Source of the DNA: CAYRGG01 sp964423745
GTDB lineage: Bacteria; Pseudomonadota; Gammaproteobacteria; Competibacterales; Competibacteraceae
Reading direction: 5' to 3'
DNA length: 64,000 nt
Assembly (NCBI GenBank): GCA_964423745.1
Contig: CAYRGG010000001.1
Span: forward strand, 62,001-126,000
The first letter of the stretch is position 1; each line of letters begins with the position of its first letter. The position numbers and the translations under genes are program-made. Below the pieces are notes generated by a model that was not told the DNA's origin, did not search any database, and worked only from the letters and a program-made list of their open reading frames with translations. Positions 9,435-18,472 of this stretch are shown piece by piece.

Positions 9435-9921
9435 GGTCATCCTCCTCACATCTTACTGTTGGATTTAATCACCTTAACAATTCCCCCACCGTGTTTTTAA
9501 AGGGTGAGTAATGCACGTCTATCCTACGCCTATTTTTTACCCATTGATGATTTAAAAACAGTGTCATAAATATTTTTAGTTTTGAAAAAAATACAAAAAA
9601 AAATTTGTATAATTTACAAAAAAACCTTTGTGAACATGTTTTTTGTTATTGTCTACGTTTTTTTAGAAAAATTTAGCTTAAAAAAACAACTTGTTCTGTG
9701 AAACACGGCTTTAATCAAACAAATCGAACATCTTAAACAACACGTATTAGAGCAATTTATAGGCCGTTTTAATGTATTTTTAAAATACAATAAGCTTAAA
9801 ATGAATTTTGAATACCATTCTGGTATGCCGGTTGCAAAGATATAATCAACGCAAAAATCAATGCGTACAAATGCAAGCAGCGACAATGTATTTTTTAAAC
9901 ATTAAATAATTAAAAGGTATT
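9435..9921. other. 487-bp AT-rich divergent intergenic region
   Basis: Separates glgC (minus) from the exported acidic protein (plus). Strongly AT-rich with A/T tracts. It contains the palindrome at 9604-9620 but no credible gene: the one open stretch at 9653-9886 (minus) has no ribosome binding site and a composition typical of AT-rich noise. Promoters for both flanking genes must lie here; no confident -35/-10 pair is assigned. Confidence 0.6.
9604..9620. promoter_or_regulatory. Candidate HexR-like operator upstream of glgC
   Basis: TTTGTATAATTTACAAA: perfect 6-bp arms TTTGTA/TACAAA around a 5-bp spacer. Same motif as at 18662, 27170, 50350 and 50436. It fits TTGT-N7-ACAA, recalled as the Pseudomonas HexR operator. 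It lies 170 bp before glgC and 302 bp before the divergent acidic protein. Function is inferred from recurrence. Confidence 0.5.
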
Positions 9922-10377
9922 ATGATGAAAAAGACTTTATTAGTAGCCGTTCCTAGTTTTTTAGTAGGCATCTCAACTGGGTTTGCGAGTCCAGCCATCG
10001 ATTCGGCAGAGACAACTTTCACTGGCACCGCTTTTCAGGTTGCCGCTGATACTATGGAAGAAGGCGTCGATCCTAGCGTTTCGGATCAAACCTTTGATTC
10101 AAAAGACCCTGATTCTATTATACGGAATGAAGAAACTATGGAAGGCGGTATGGAAGCGGGTAGTGCATCGGAAGTGGATCCCGAAATCGAAGGCTTTGAT
10201 GGCCAAGACCAAACAGGTTTGACAGATGAACCTCGTACCGAAGATTTGAATGTGGATACGCAAGCCGGCAGTGCCTCGGAAGTGGATCCCGAAATCGAAG
10301 GCTTTGAAGGCCAAGACCATTCAGGTCTGACAGATGAACCCCGTACCGATGAAATTGGTGACGAAGAGTACGAATGA
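9922..10377 (+). CDS. Exported acidic protein with tandem 36-residue repeat
   Basis: 151 residues, family not recognised. The N-terminus MMKKTLLVAVPSFLVGISTG is a signal peptide, with likely cleavage near GFA-SPA, so the product is probably periplasmic or secreted. The mature part is very acidic (many D/E, few K/R). Two near-identical units of about 30 residues begin at A79 and A115 (AGSASEVDPEIEGF, then GLTDEPRT), a period of 36 residues or 108 bp. A ribosome binding site (AAAAGGT) precedes ATG 9922; ATG 9925 is also possible. An intrinsic terminator follows directly, so this is a single-gene unit. The acidity suggests cation binding or an osmotic or envelope-stress role, but this is speculative. 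Confidence 0.85.
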   Translation: MMKKTLLVAVPSFLVGISTGFASPAIDSAETTFTGTAFQVAADTMEEGVDPSVSDQTFDSKDPDSIIRNEETMEGGMEAGSASEVDPEIEGFDGQDQTGLTDEPRTEDLNVDTQAGSASEVDPEIEGFEGQDHSGLTDEPRTDEIGDEEYE

Positions 10378-10417
10378 ACAACTAACTTGTTTAATAAATA
10401 ATATTCATTGAGAATAC

Positions 10418-10456
10418 AAAAAAGCGCCTCAGACTAACTCGTCTGAGGCGCTTTTT
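10418..10456 (+). terminator. Intrinsic terminator of the acidic repeat protein gene
   Basis: GC-rich stem AAAGCGCCTCAGAC (to 10434), 6-base loop TAACTC, then GTCTGAGGCGCTTT followed by T-rich sequence. Lies about 40 bp after the stop at 10377. The A-run before the stem means it could also act on the opposite strand. Confidence 0.9.
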
Positions 10457-10494
10457 ATTGCTAGCTTTAATTATTCAGCTTATGATTTTTGAGG

Positions 10495-10527
10495 TGGTCA
10501 TAAAATGCACAATTCATTTTATGACCA
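10495..10527. terminator. Perfect 13-bp inverted repeat (possible terminator)
   Basis: TGGTCATAAAATG, 7-base loop CACAATT, CATTTTATGACCA. It sits between the terminator of the acidic protein gene and the 3' end of the minus-strand DUF1328 gene. As a terminator for the latter it lacks a clear U-tract, so it could instead be a protein-binding palindrome. Confidence 0.4.
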
Positions 10528-10562
10528 TCGACTATTCGCTAACTCTTATCTCTATAGTCACG

Positions 10563-10736
10563 TCACATAGTCGGTTTTCGTCGTCCGAGAACCAAAAACA
10601 CTACAAACAAAATCAGTCCCACTACAAATAAAATCCACGCAATTTGGGTAGCCGCACCCGCTATACCACTAAATCCAAAAAAAGCAGCTATAAGCGCTAC
10701 CACCAAAAAAATCAGTGCCCAATTAAACATTGACAT
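10563..10736 (-). CDS. DUF1328 (YtjA-family) small membrane protein
   Basis: 57 residues. Two transmembrane segments, MFNWALIFLVVALIAAFFGF and IAWILFVVGLILFVVFLVLG, with a short GIAGAATQ turn and a basic tail GRRKPTM; this is the full DUF1328/YtjA pattern. The ATG at 10736 has GAGGAT 7 nt upstream; the in-frame ATG at 10730 is the alternative start used by some homologues. It follows the 78-residue hydrophilic gene by 16 bp on the same strand, forming a two-gene unit. Family members are small inner-membrane proteins of unknown function, often stress-induced. Confidence 0.9.
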   Translation of the reverse strand: MSMFNWALIFLVVALIAAFFGFSGIAGAATQIAWILFVVGLILFVVFLVLGRRKPTM

Positions 10737-10752
10737 ATATTTATCCTCACTT

Positions 10753-10989
10753 TTATTTCTTTGATTGTGAATAATCGCGTTTTACTTCTGGATCAAATTC
10801 CTTGGCCCTTTGTTTCGCTTTTTCGTGTGCTTCATGGCCTTCCTTTTCTTCTGCTTCACTCATCTCATGAGCTGGATTGTTAACAATCTCCTCCGTAGTC
10901 TGGGAATCCATAAAGCCTTCAGTTTTTTCTCGATAATGACGAGCGGCCTCGTAATCGCCTTCACCTTTTTTAATCTGATCGTTAGCCAT
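10753..10989 (-). CDS. Small hydrophilic protein, function unknown
   Basis: 78 residues, highly charged, no cysteine, no hydrophobic segment: starts MANDQIKKGEGDYEAARHYR and has a Glu/Lys/His-rich helix (EEKEGHEAHEKAKQRAKEF). The composition resembles hydrophilin-like or CsbD-like stress proteins, but no defined domain was recognised. GAGGAAATG-type spacing (AGAGGAAATGAAGC) supports the ATG at 10989. First gene of a pair with the DUF1328 membrane protein. The intergenic region towards treZ (10990-11249) holds the divergent promoters and a half-site TTTACAAAAG near 11085. Confidence 0.75.
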   Translation of the reverse strand: MANDQIKKGEGDYEAARHYREKTEGFMDSQTTEEIVNNPAHEMSEAEEKEGHEAHEKAKQRAKEFDPEVKRDYSQSKK

Positions 10990-11249
10990 GCTTCATTTCC
11001 TCTTTTGTATAGTTGACATAGTTATTTTTGCAACTTGTATGCCTGTTTTGAACAAATGTGACAAAGAAATAAAGCACATCAATCTTTACAAAAGCATTAA
11101 TTCTTTTGCTTATTCACGACCAACTGATTAAGAAGCTGTTTCAGCTTTTAAAACACGGTATATAATTTGCTCTAAACTCACATTGAATTCCTATGACCTT
11201 GACTAGGAACGCAACGGGTCGCAAAAACTAATCTCCTAAGGAGAGAATT

Positions 11250-13097
11250 ATGTTACGTCATCATGTTATGCCTTTCGGGACTCAGATGCTGACAGACGAT
11301 AGGATATGTTTTCGTCTTTGGGCGCCTGGCGCAGATAAAGTGGATGTACAGCTTTATCCCAATGATGGAGATGAACTCATTACCGAGCCTTTGAAAGCAA
11401 AGGGTGACGGTTGGTTCGAGATTTCTACTGACCAAGCCACGGTGGGTGACCTTTACCATTACCGTATCAATGGCGACATGCAGGTACCTGATCCTGCCTC
11501 ACGTTATAATCCCAACGATGTGCATGGTCCTAGTCAAATCATTGATCCAAAAAAGTTTGCCTGGCAAGACACCCACTGGGAAGGTCGACCTTGGGAAGAA
11601 GCAGTGGTGTACGAATTACACACGGGTACCTTTACCCCCCAAGGCACGTTTAGGGCTATAAAAGAAAAACTCGATTATCTCGTGGAGCTGGGTGTCACGG
11701 CCATCGAGCTTATGCCTTTAGCTGACTTTCCAGGCTCCCGCAATTGGGGCTATGACGGCGTGCTACCCTATGCACCGGATGCCAGCTACGGTCATCCTGA
11801 TGATTTAAAAGATCTTATACAAACGGCTCACCAAAAAAGTCTGATGGTTTTCCTGGATGTGGTTTACAACCACTTTGGTCCCGAAGGTAACTATTTACAC
11901 GTCTATGCGCCGCAATTTTTTACTGATCGTCATCAAACCCCCTGGGGAGCGGCGATCAACTTCGACGGCAGTGAAAGCCGTCCAGTGCGGGATTTCTTTA
12001 TCCATAACGCCTTATATTGGCTCGAAGAATTTCATTTCGATGGGCTACGTCTGGATGCCGTCCACGCCATCATGGACGACTCAACACCGGACATATTGGA
12101 AGAACTTGCCCAAGCCGTTCGCCAGGGGCCTGGAAAAGAGCGGCATGTGCATTTAGTACTGGAAAACGATGACAATAAAGCTCATTATCTAGGCCGTAAA
12201 AATACCCCTAAACCCCATCACTACGACGCCCAGTGGAACGACGATATTCATCATGTTTTACATTGCATCGTGACCGATGAATCGGATGGTTATTATGCGG
12301 ACTACGCAACAAACCCCGTGCAACTGCTAGGACGCTGCTTAACCGAAGGGTTTGCTTATCAAGGGGATCCTTCCACCTTTCGAGATGGCGCTATACGTGG
12401 TGAACCGAGCCGCTATCTACCACCGACAGCCTTTGTGGCGTTCTCACAAAATCACGATCAAGTGGGCAATCGGGCTTTTGGCGAGCGTCTTGGCCAGTTG
12501 GCGGAACCTTCGGCACTCCGGGCGATCACAGAAATTTTATTAGTGGCCCCCTCCCCGCCCCTGCTGTTTATGGGCCAGGAATTTTCCGCTGCTGAACCTT
12601 TTTTATTTTTCTGTCAATTTGGAGCCGACTTAGCGCATTTGGTGACTGAAGGTCGCCGCCGAGAATTTGCTCGGTTTGCAGCTTTTAACACACCTGAAGC
12701 CCAGGCCCGCATTCCTGATCCCAACGATCCTAGCACTTTTGAGCGTTCTCGATTGAATTGGGATAGTCTCAATGAATCTTTTCACCAGGAATGGTTGACT
12801 TTGCATCAACACCTGCTAAGCCTGCGCCATCGGGAAATCGTTCCGCGCCTCAGCGACATGGAGGGCGATTGCGGAAGCTTTAACGTGATCAAGGAACGAG
12901 GGTTGATCGCCCATTGGTTACTGGGAGATAGTTCTAGGCTGGCTTTGTTGGCCAACTTAGGCAATGATCCTCTCACTGACATTACCCTACCGGAAGGTCG
13001 AGTTTTATATGCCAGTAACAATCATGAACTACAGAACCATTTGGAAAACAATACATTACCACCCTGGACGGTAATTTGGTTTTTGCACAAAGAGTGA
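11250..13097 (+). CDS. treZ: Malto-oligosyltrehalose trehalohydrolase
   Basis: 615 residues. Cleaves trehalose from the reducing end of maltooligosyl-trehalose, the second step of the TreY/TreZ route from glycogen-type glucans. N-terminal CBM48-like domain (FRLWAPGADKVDVQLY), then a GH13 barrel with AIELMPLADFPGSRNWGYDG, DVVYNHFGPEGNYL, DGLRLDAVHAI (Asp nucleophile), LVLENDDN (Glu) and SQNHDQVGNRAFG. The ribosome binding site AAGGAGAG lies 6-7 nt before the ATG, inside a short palindrome TCTCCTAAGGAGA (11232-11244) that might affect its accessibility. TreY is not in the window. Proximity to glgC-glgX fits glycogen-to-trehalose conversion, for example under osmotic stress. Confidence 0.95.
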   Translation: MLRHHVMPFGTQMLTDDRICFRLWAPGADKVDVQLYPNDGDELITEPLKAKGDGWFEISTDQATVGDLYHYRINGDMQVPDPASRYNPNDVHGPSQIIDPKKFAWQDTHWEGRPWEEAVVYELHTGTFTPQGTFRAIKEKLDYLVELGVTAIELMPLADFPGSRNWGYDGVLPYAPDASYGHPDDLKDLIQTAHQKSLMVFLDVVYNHFGPEGNYLHVYAPQFFTDRHQTPWGAAINFDGSESRPVRDFFIHNALYWLEEFHFDGLRLDAVHAIMDDSTPDILEELAQAVRQGPGKERHVHLVLENDDNKAHYLGRKNTPKPHHYDAQWNDDIHHVLHCIVTDESDGYYADYATNPVQLLGRCLTEGFAYQGDPSTFRDGAIRGEPSRYLPPTAFVAFSQNHDQVGNRAFGERLGQLAEPSALRAITEILLVAPSPPLLFMGQEFSAAEPFLFFCQFGADLAHLVTEGRRREFARFAAFNTPEAQARIPDPNDPSTFERSRLNWDSLNESFHQEWLTLHQHLLSLRHREIVPRLSDMEGDCGSFNVIKERGLIAHWLLGDSSRLALLANLGNDPLTDITLPEGRVLYASNNHELQNHLENNTLPPWTVIWFLHKE

Positions 13098-13144
13098 AGG
13101 TCTTAGAGGATAAAAACTCAATACTCTCAAAGTTTATGTTTAAC

Positions 13145-13333
13145 TCAACTGTGACGAGTCGATTTAACCTTTCGTTTCATCCAGAGAATGTATCCTACAA
13201 ATAATCCTACAAAGAGCGCATGAGCCAACCATGCAAGTGCGCTCTTGTCGCTGGTGATACCAATGATTGCACTCACTATGGCGGCGACGAGACATAGCAA
13301 TGCGGGTAACCACAACATCAGGTCGGTAATCAT
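13145..13333 (-). CDS. Small two-helix membrane protein, unknown
   Basis: 62 residues: MITDLMLWLPALLCLVAAIV starts the first hydrophobic helix (about 5-27), a short SDKSALAW turn follows, then a second helix (about 35-52, ALFVGLFVGYILWM) and a basic tail KRKVKSTRHS. Convergent with treZ, 47 bp away. No family recognised. Alternative frames over this region are open too, so the call rests on the clear two-helix hydrophobicity pattern. Confidence 0.6.
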   Translation of the reverse strand: MITDLMLWLPALLCLVAAIVSAIIGITSDKSALAWLAHALFVGLFVGYILWMKRKVKSTRHS

Positions 13334-13552
13334 GTTCTAAACATTTGCTGTTGCTTTCGCTGAACAAGGGAAGCGGGTCAAAACGGCTATTTATTAATTA
13401 GCATCGCTTTATAGTTACCTGCATGGTTTACCGTTAACCGATAACGCTGCAAAATCGATTGCCATCTCTAATGACTTGACTTGCTTCCGCTTTATTCGTT
13501 GTCACATTGACTCTGTTGGATAATTAACAACTATTTAATAGCTAATAATCAG

Positions 13553-13711
13553 TCATTTTTTTGCGATAATCCATACTGCATGAACAATACCTGGGATGTA
13601 GCCTAATATAGTTAACAAAATATTAATCCAAAATTGAGCCCCAATACCTACTTGTAAAAAAACGCCAACGGGCGGCAGCAAAATAGACAGCAAAATACGT
13701 AAAAGATCCAT
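13553..13711 (-). CDS. YqaE/Pmp3 family small membrane protein
   Basis: 52 residues from the ATG at 13711: MDLLRILLSILLPPVGVFLQ, then GAQFWINILLTILGYIPGIVHAVWIIAKK. This is the complete Pmp3/YqaE/PF01679 pattern: two helices with a PPVG motif in the first and G-Y-x-P-G-x-x-HA-x-W in the second. Proteins of this family are linked to salt or cold stress and membrane potential. GAGGG upstream of ATG 13711 supports this start over a longer frame beginning at 13759. It is transcribed away from the CheB/CheR megaprotein gene. Confidence 0.9.
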   Translation of the reverse strand: MDLLRILLSILLPPVGVFLQVGIGAQFWINILLTILGYIPGIVHAVWIIAKK

Positions 13712-13889
13712 GATATTACCCTCTTTCGTGTTGTCGAACTTTACTTCAATTAGTGGCATGGTCTACCCCTACGTATAAATAAGTTACAAAATTCATACCA
13801 AAACGGAAATCCAAGAAGATCATGCAGCGCTACCAGCGATTTACTTGTAAACTATTTACCCCTAATCACAAGATATTGTAACGTCGGCA

Positions 13890-16800
13890 ATGTTAGAAGC
13901 TTTACCTTCATCACAGAATGAGGCGCCTACCTTAATGGTGGGCATAGGTTTAGCCGCGGGTGGCTTAGAGGCTCTAAAAGCTTTTTTTAGTACACTGCCC
14001 ACCGACGAGAAGCTAGCTTTCGTGTTGGTCTATCATCCTAACGCCATCGACGATGACGCCCTAGCAGAAACCGTGTCTCGCGCTACTTCCCTACCCTTAG
14101 AAAAAATCAATAGGGAAGACGGCATCAAAGCCAATCGTATTTACTTTGCTCCAGCTAAATTCCCACTAGGAATAATTGACGGTAGGCTGCGGGCCGTTTC
14201 TTCTAACCAGGACACAGTTACCCCCATCAATACCTTTTTCCAAGAACTGGCTCGGGATCAGGGCGGCAATGCGGTTGGTGTTCTCCTCTCTGGCGCGGGT
14301 AGCGACGGCACCCTGGGACTCAAGGCCATTGCCGAGAGCGGTGGCATGACCATGGCCCAGGACAGCGCCAGCGCGGAATACGACACCATGCCCCGGACCG
14401 CTATCGCCACTGGCGTAGTGGATCATGTACTTCCACCGGCGGAGATGACTTTGGAACTGCTCCGCTACGCGCAACATATTAAGACCGCTAACGGCAGCGA
14501 TAGCTTTGAGGACCAGCGGGAAGCGATTAGCGAACATCTGCGGTCTATTTGTGATGTTTTACTCAAGGAGACAAACCATGATTTTAAACATTACAAAACC
14601 GCTACCCTGGTGCGGCGTATTCATCGCCGCTTACAGATACTGCGGCTGAACCATGTCACCCAGTATCTAGAACGGCTGCAGCAAGACCGCCAAGAGCGAC
14701 AGGCGCTTTTCAAAGACCTGCTCATCGGGGTTACAGCTTTTTTGCGGGATGCAGAGGCCTTTAGCGTACTTGCCCAGCGGGTTATCGCTAAGCTGCTCAA
14801 GGAGCGGCCGCCAAACAATTCAGTGCGGGTTTGGGTGCCGGGCTGCGCCACGGGAGAAGAAGCTTACACGTTAGCTATGCTTTTCCAAGAGCAAATGGAC
14901 AAACACCCCAACCCTCCCGAAGTGCAGATTTTTGCCACTGACATCGACGAACAAGCGCTCAAGATTGCGCGACTTGGCCGTTACTCCGAGACTGTCATAG
15001 AAGACCTTTCAGAACAACGGGTGCAACGATTTTTTGTGAAACAGGGCAATAAGTATCAGGTGGCTAAAGTCATTCGTGAACTGTGTCTTTTTTCCCAACA
15101 TAACCTTATCAGTGATCCACCTTTTTCCCGGCTAGACCTCATCTCATGCCGTAATGTACTCATCTATTTAGGTCCCCATTTACAAAAAAAATTGATCTCA
15201 GTGTTTCATTACGCGCTACAGAGCAGCGGTTATTTGTTTTTAGGGTCTTCAGAAAACATCAGCGCCCATAAGGAACTGTTCCGCGCCAAAAGTGCCGAAC
15301 ACCGTATTTATCAATGTAAAAAAACGCCAGCAATGGATACTAACCCTCGTCTAAGCGCTTCTGGCAACAATTCTGTCGCGTTTCGTTCCGACTCACTTAC
15401 CGCAGACACCGCCGATCTTGGCAAAATTGCGCAACGTATTATTCTTGACGAGTTCTCGCCTTGCTATGGGATTATCAACCATGCAGGCGAAGTGCTTTAT
15501 CTGGCTGATGGCATTGCTAAATACTTAGAGCCAGCAGCCGGTCATTTTAGCAACAATATTATAAAGATGGCCCGTAGGGGTTTGCGGGCAGGGCTTCGGG
15601 CAGCACTCAACGAAGCCAACACAACGCGCCGGCGCATCGACCATGAAAATCTCTCTGTGGAAACAGAACAAGGTCTGCAGCAGGTGCTCCTCACGGTGCA
15701 ACCCATGCCTGACTTGGGAGAAGAGAATGCCTTGCATATGGTGGTTTTTCAGGATGCTGGCTTGCCTATCAATCAAGTTATATCGGAGACGGCCACCAGC
15801 AAGGATAAACGGCTTATCGCGCAATTAGAAAAAGAGCTAAGTGGCACACGGCGGGATTTGGAGTACACCGTCCAGGCTCTAGAAGTCAGCAACGATAAAC
15901 TGAAGACCTCCAATGAAGAACTGCTGTCCATCAACGAAGAGTTACGTTCCGCCAACGAAGAATTGGAAACGGCCAAGGAAGAAACGGAGAACAGCAACAA
16001 GGCCCTGGAACGCACCAACGATGATCTAGAAAACTTGCTAGAGAGCACTCAGATTGCCACCATTTTTTTGGATAAAAACTTTAAAATCCATCGTTTTACA
16101 CCGGCTACCACGAAACTTTACAACCTCATTGCCGGTGATGTAGGAAGATCCTTAACGGATATCACCCATCATGCCCGCCATATGCCGCCGCTGCCCAGTC
16201 CTGACGCGGTTGCCCAGCAATCTACCCCGATCCGTGAGCAGATAGAAACCCTGGATGGCCATTGGTATCTACGCCGGGTATTGCCCTATCGCACCCATGA
16301 GGGACGTCGTGACGGTTTAGTGGTGACGTTTACCGATATCACCGCGCTACGCACTAGCGAAGAACGTTATGAAAAACAGTTCCTGGAGCTGGAAACCCTA
16401 TACCATACCGCACCCGTGGGTTTGGCGTTGTTTGATTCTGAGCTACGCTATTTGCGTATTAATGAGCGGTTGGCGGAAATCAATGGCGCACTGCCTGCTC
16501 AACATATTGGCCGTACCTTACGGGAAATGGTTCCTGAACTCGCTGATATTTCAGAGGAATTATTGCATCATGTATTTGCCACGGGCGAAGCCATTTTAGA
16601 ACGAGAGATAACAGGCTTTACCCCCAGCGCACCGGACAAAGAACGGGTTTGGTTAGCTAGTTATTACCCCGTTAAAAATTCAGCGGGACAGGTTAGTGCA
16701 GTAAGTGTCGTTGTTCAAGAAATCACTGAACGTAAATATACCGAGGCGGTGCTGCGCGAGACCGCTCGCCACAAGGATGAATATCTGACTATGCTGGCTC

Positions 16801-17873
16801 ACGAATTACGCAACCCCCTAGCCCCCTTGCGTAATGCCGCACAAGTGTTAGGTATTCTGAATTTACCAAATCCTAAAGTAGGTGAACTGCGGGAAATCAT
16901 CGAGCGCCAGGTTGGGCATATGTCCAATATGCTCGATGGCTTACTGGATGTTACCCGCATCGCCCGGGGCAAGATTCAAATCGAACAAACAAAACTCGAA
17001 CTCAGGCAGTTAGCACAGCGTATTGTGGAAGATTTTCGCGCCACGGTAGAAGGGAAAGGTTTGACCTTACAGGTGCGATGTTCCTCTGAACCCGTATGGA
17101 TAAAGGGTGACGAAACACGCTTGACCCAAGCCCTTAGCAACCTGCTCCAAAATGCCCTCAAGTTTACTGAACGCGGCGGCAATATCACGGTCATTGTCAA
17201 ACCAGAGATCTCTGCCAACAAAGCTGTCGTGCGGGTACTGGATAGCGGGATTGGTATGACGCCTCAATTGATTGAGCAGGTCTTTGAGCCGTTTCGTCAA
17301 GGGGAGCGTAGTTTCGACCGCAGCGCATCGGGGTTAGGGCTGGGTTTAGCCTTGGTTAAAGGGTTTGTCGAATTACATGGGGGTGTTGTACAGGCATCCA
17401 GCAGCGGACTTGGGCAAGGTTCAGAATTTACTATAGCGTTGCCGTTACTTGCTGAGCCCCTGGAAGAAAACATGGCGTCGGAAAAAGCGGTTTATCAGGA
17501 CCACCAGCACCGGATTCTCGTGGTGGATGATATGCAGGATACCGCTGACAGTTTACGGTTAATACTAGAACACGAAGGCTACACAGTGGCTGTTGCCTAC
17601 AATGGTGAGGATTGCCTGGCCACACTTAAAACATTTCGTCCCGATGTGATGCTTTGTGATATCGGTTTACCGGGCAAATTGGATGGGTATGCCATTGCCC
17701 GCACTGTTCGTAATGATCCTTTACTACGCTCGATCTTCTTGATTGCCATCACCGGTTATGGCGGTGAACAGGACCAGGAAGAATCCAAAAAGGCTGGTTT
17801 TAATGATCATTTGATTAAACCGGTAAGTTTTGAGGCGATCCAGAAATCCCTCACTAAATGGCGTAAAACTTAA
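13890..17873 (+). CDS. CheB-CheR-PAS hybrid histidine kinase with receiver; CheB active-site serine missing
   Basis: 1327-residue cytoplasmic signalling protein. Order: CheB methylesterase-like domain (about 14-190), CheR methyltransferase (about 205-475, SAM loop VWVPGCATGEEAY and NVLIYL), a linker with PAS-like segment, a coiled coil (about 640-720, heptads such as NEELRSANEELETAKEE), two PAS domains (about 715-945), HisKA with AHELRNP (H971), HATPase (DSGIGMTPQ, GLGLGLALVKG) and a receiver (VVDD, phospho-acceptor D1257 in MLCDIGLPG). In the CheB domain the usual GxSAGG serine is Ala22 (GIGLAAGG), while His49 and Asp139 remain, so methylesterase activity is probably lost. A paralogue at 53181-57236 keeps the serine. 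Single gene; signal and target unknown. Confidence 0.93.
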   Translation: MLEALPSSQNEAPTLMVGIGLAAGGLEALKAFFSTLPTDEKLAFVLVYHPNAIDDDALAETVSRATSLPLEKINREDGIKANRIYFAPAKFPLGIIDGRLRAVSSNQDTVTPINTFFQELARDQGGNAVGVLLSGAGSDGTLGLKAIAESGGMTMAQDSASAEYDTMPRTAIATGVVDHVLPPAEMTLELLRYAQHIKTANGSDSFEDQREAISEHLRSICDVLLKETNHDFKHYKTATLVRRIHRRLQILRLNHVTQYLERLQQDRQERQALFKDLLIGVTAFLRDAEAFSVLAQRVIAKLLKERPPNNSVRVWVPGCATGEEAYTLAMLFQEQMDKHPNPPEVQIFATDIDEQALKIARLGRYSETVIEDLSEQRVQRFFVKQGNKYQVAKVIRELCLFSQHNLISDPPFSRLDLISCRNVLIYLGPHLQKKLISVFHYALQSSGYLFLGSSENISAHKELFRAKSAEHRIYQCKKTPAMDTNPRLSASGNNSVAFRSDSLTADTADLGKIAQRIILDEFSPCYGIINHAGEVLYLADGIAKYLEPAAGHFSNNIIKMARRGLRAGLRAALNEANTTRRRIDHENLSVETEQGLQQVLLTVQPMPDLGEENALHMVVFQDAGLPINQVISETATSKDKRLIAQLEKELSGTRRDLEYTVQALEVSNDKLKTSNEELLSINEELRSANEELETAKEETENSNKALERTNDDLENLLESTQIATIFLDKNFKIHRFTPATTKLYNLIAGDVGRSLTDITHHARHMPPLPSPDAVAQQSTPIREQIETLDGHWYLRRVLPYRTHEGRRDGLVVTFTDITALRTSEERYEKQFLELETLYHTAPVGLALFDSELRYLRINERLAEINGALPAQHIGRTLREMVPELADISEELLHHVFATGEAILEREITGFTPSAPDKERVWLASYYPVKNSAGQVSAVSVVVQEITERKYTEAVLRETARHKDEYLTMLAHELRNPLAPLRNAAQVLGILNLPNPKVGELREIIERQVGHMSNMLDGLLDVTRIARGKIQIEQTKLELRQLAQRIVEDFRATVEGKGLTLQVRCSSEPVWIKGDETRLTQALSNLLQNALKFTERGGNITVIVKPEISANKAVVRVLDSGIGMTPQLIEQVFEPFRQGERSFDRSASGLGLGLALVKGFVELHGGVVQASSSGLGQGSEFTIALPLLAEPLEENMASEKAVYQDHQHRILVVDDMQDTADSLRLILEHEGYTVAVAYNGEDCLATLKTFRPDVMLCDIGLPGKLDGYAIARTVRNDPLLRSIFLIAITGYGGEQDQEESKKAGFNDHLIKPVSFEAIQKSLTKWRKT

Positions 17874-17992
17874 CAGTGTCCATAGTCAAACAAACGGCAA
17901 CTATTCTTTAAATAAGCTAGCTGTAGCTTTAGCTTGGCTTTCACGCCATAATGCATTTTCTGTGATGTGTTTTTTTATCGAAGAGAAATCCT

Positions 17993-18403
17993 GTGCTCGA
18001 TACCCTCGCCTATGCCAATAAGCTAAAAGCCGCTGGGGTACCCAGTGATCAAGCCGAAGCCCATGCTGAAGCTTTAAACGCTGCTACTATTGGTTTGTTT
18101 GCCACCAAGCAAGATATCGATCAACTAAAACAGGATATGGACAGCCGTTTTGAAGCCCTTGAAGAGCGCATCGATGTTCGCTTTGAAACTTTTAAGCACT
18201 ATGTGGATGCCCGTTTTGAAGCTTCCGAACAACGTATCGATGCCCGTTTTAAGGCCGTCGATGCCCGTTTTGAAACGTTAGAGGAACGCCACCGGGGCCG
18301 CTTTCAGCTTTTGCAATGGATGTTGGGGTTTAATCTAGCTTTAAGCGTCGCTATCATCTTTATGTTGTTTCGTCTTATCATCGGTAACGGTTTAACACCT
18401 TAA
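17993..18403 (+). CDS. Coiled-coil protein with C-terminal membrane anchor (DUF1640-like)
   Basis: 136 residues starting with GTG at 17993 (MLDTLAYANKLKAAGVPSDQ), with AAGAGA upstream. N-terminal helix-loop (AYANKLKAAGVPSDQAEAHAEAL), then heptad/undecad repeats built on DARFEAxEQRID and RFETLEER (about residues 45-95), then one C-terminal transmembrane helix (about 108-130, MLGFNLALSVAIIFMLF). The layout matches DUF1640/CCDC90-type proteins. The repeated RF-E motifs point to an oligomerising stalk. Function unknown; located between two signalling genes. Confidence 0.75.
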   Translation: MLDTLAYANKLKAAGVPSDQAEAHAEALNAATIGLFATKQDIDQLKQDMDSRFEALEERIDVRFETFKHYVDARFEASEQRIDARFKAVDARFETLEERHRGRFQLLQWMLGFNLALSVAIIFMLFRLIIGNGLTP

Positions 18404-18472
18404 TAAAAACCCTCTCAGTTTCTTTCCAGTTTTTATAAATCTCAAAAGGGACTTTTGAGACATCCCTTCTTA

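Noticed and set aside
9653..9886. 77-codon minus-strand ORF in the glgC upstream region
   Set aside because: AT-rich composition with many Cys/Phe/Lys codons, no ribosome binding site and no family pattern; fits chance in AT-rich DNA.
10099..10381. Minus-strand ORFs across the acidic repeat gene
   Set aside because: Mirror images of the tandem repeat; the plus strand has the signal peptide, ribosome binding site and terminator.
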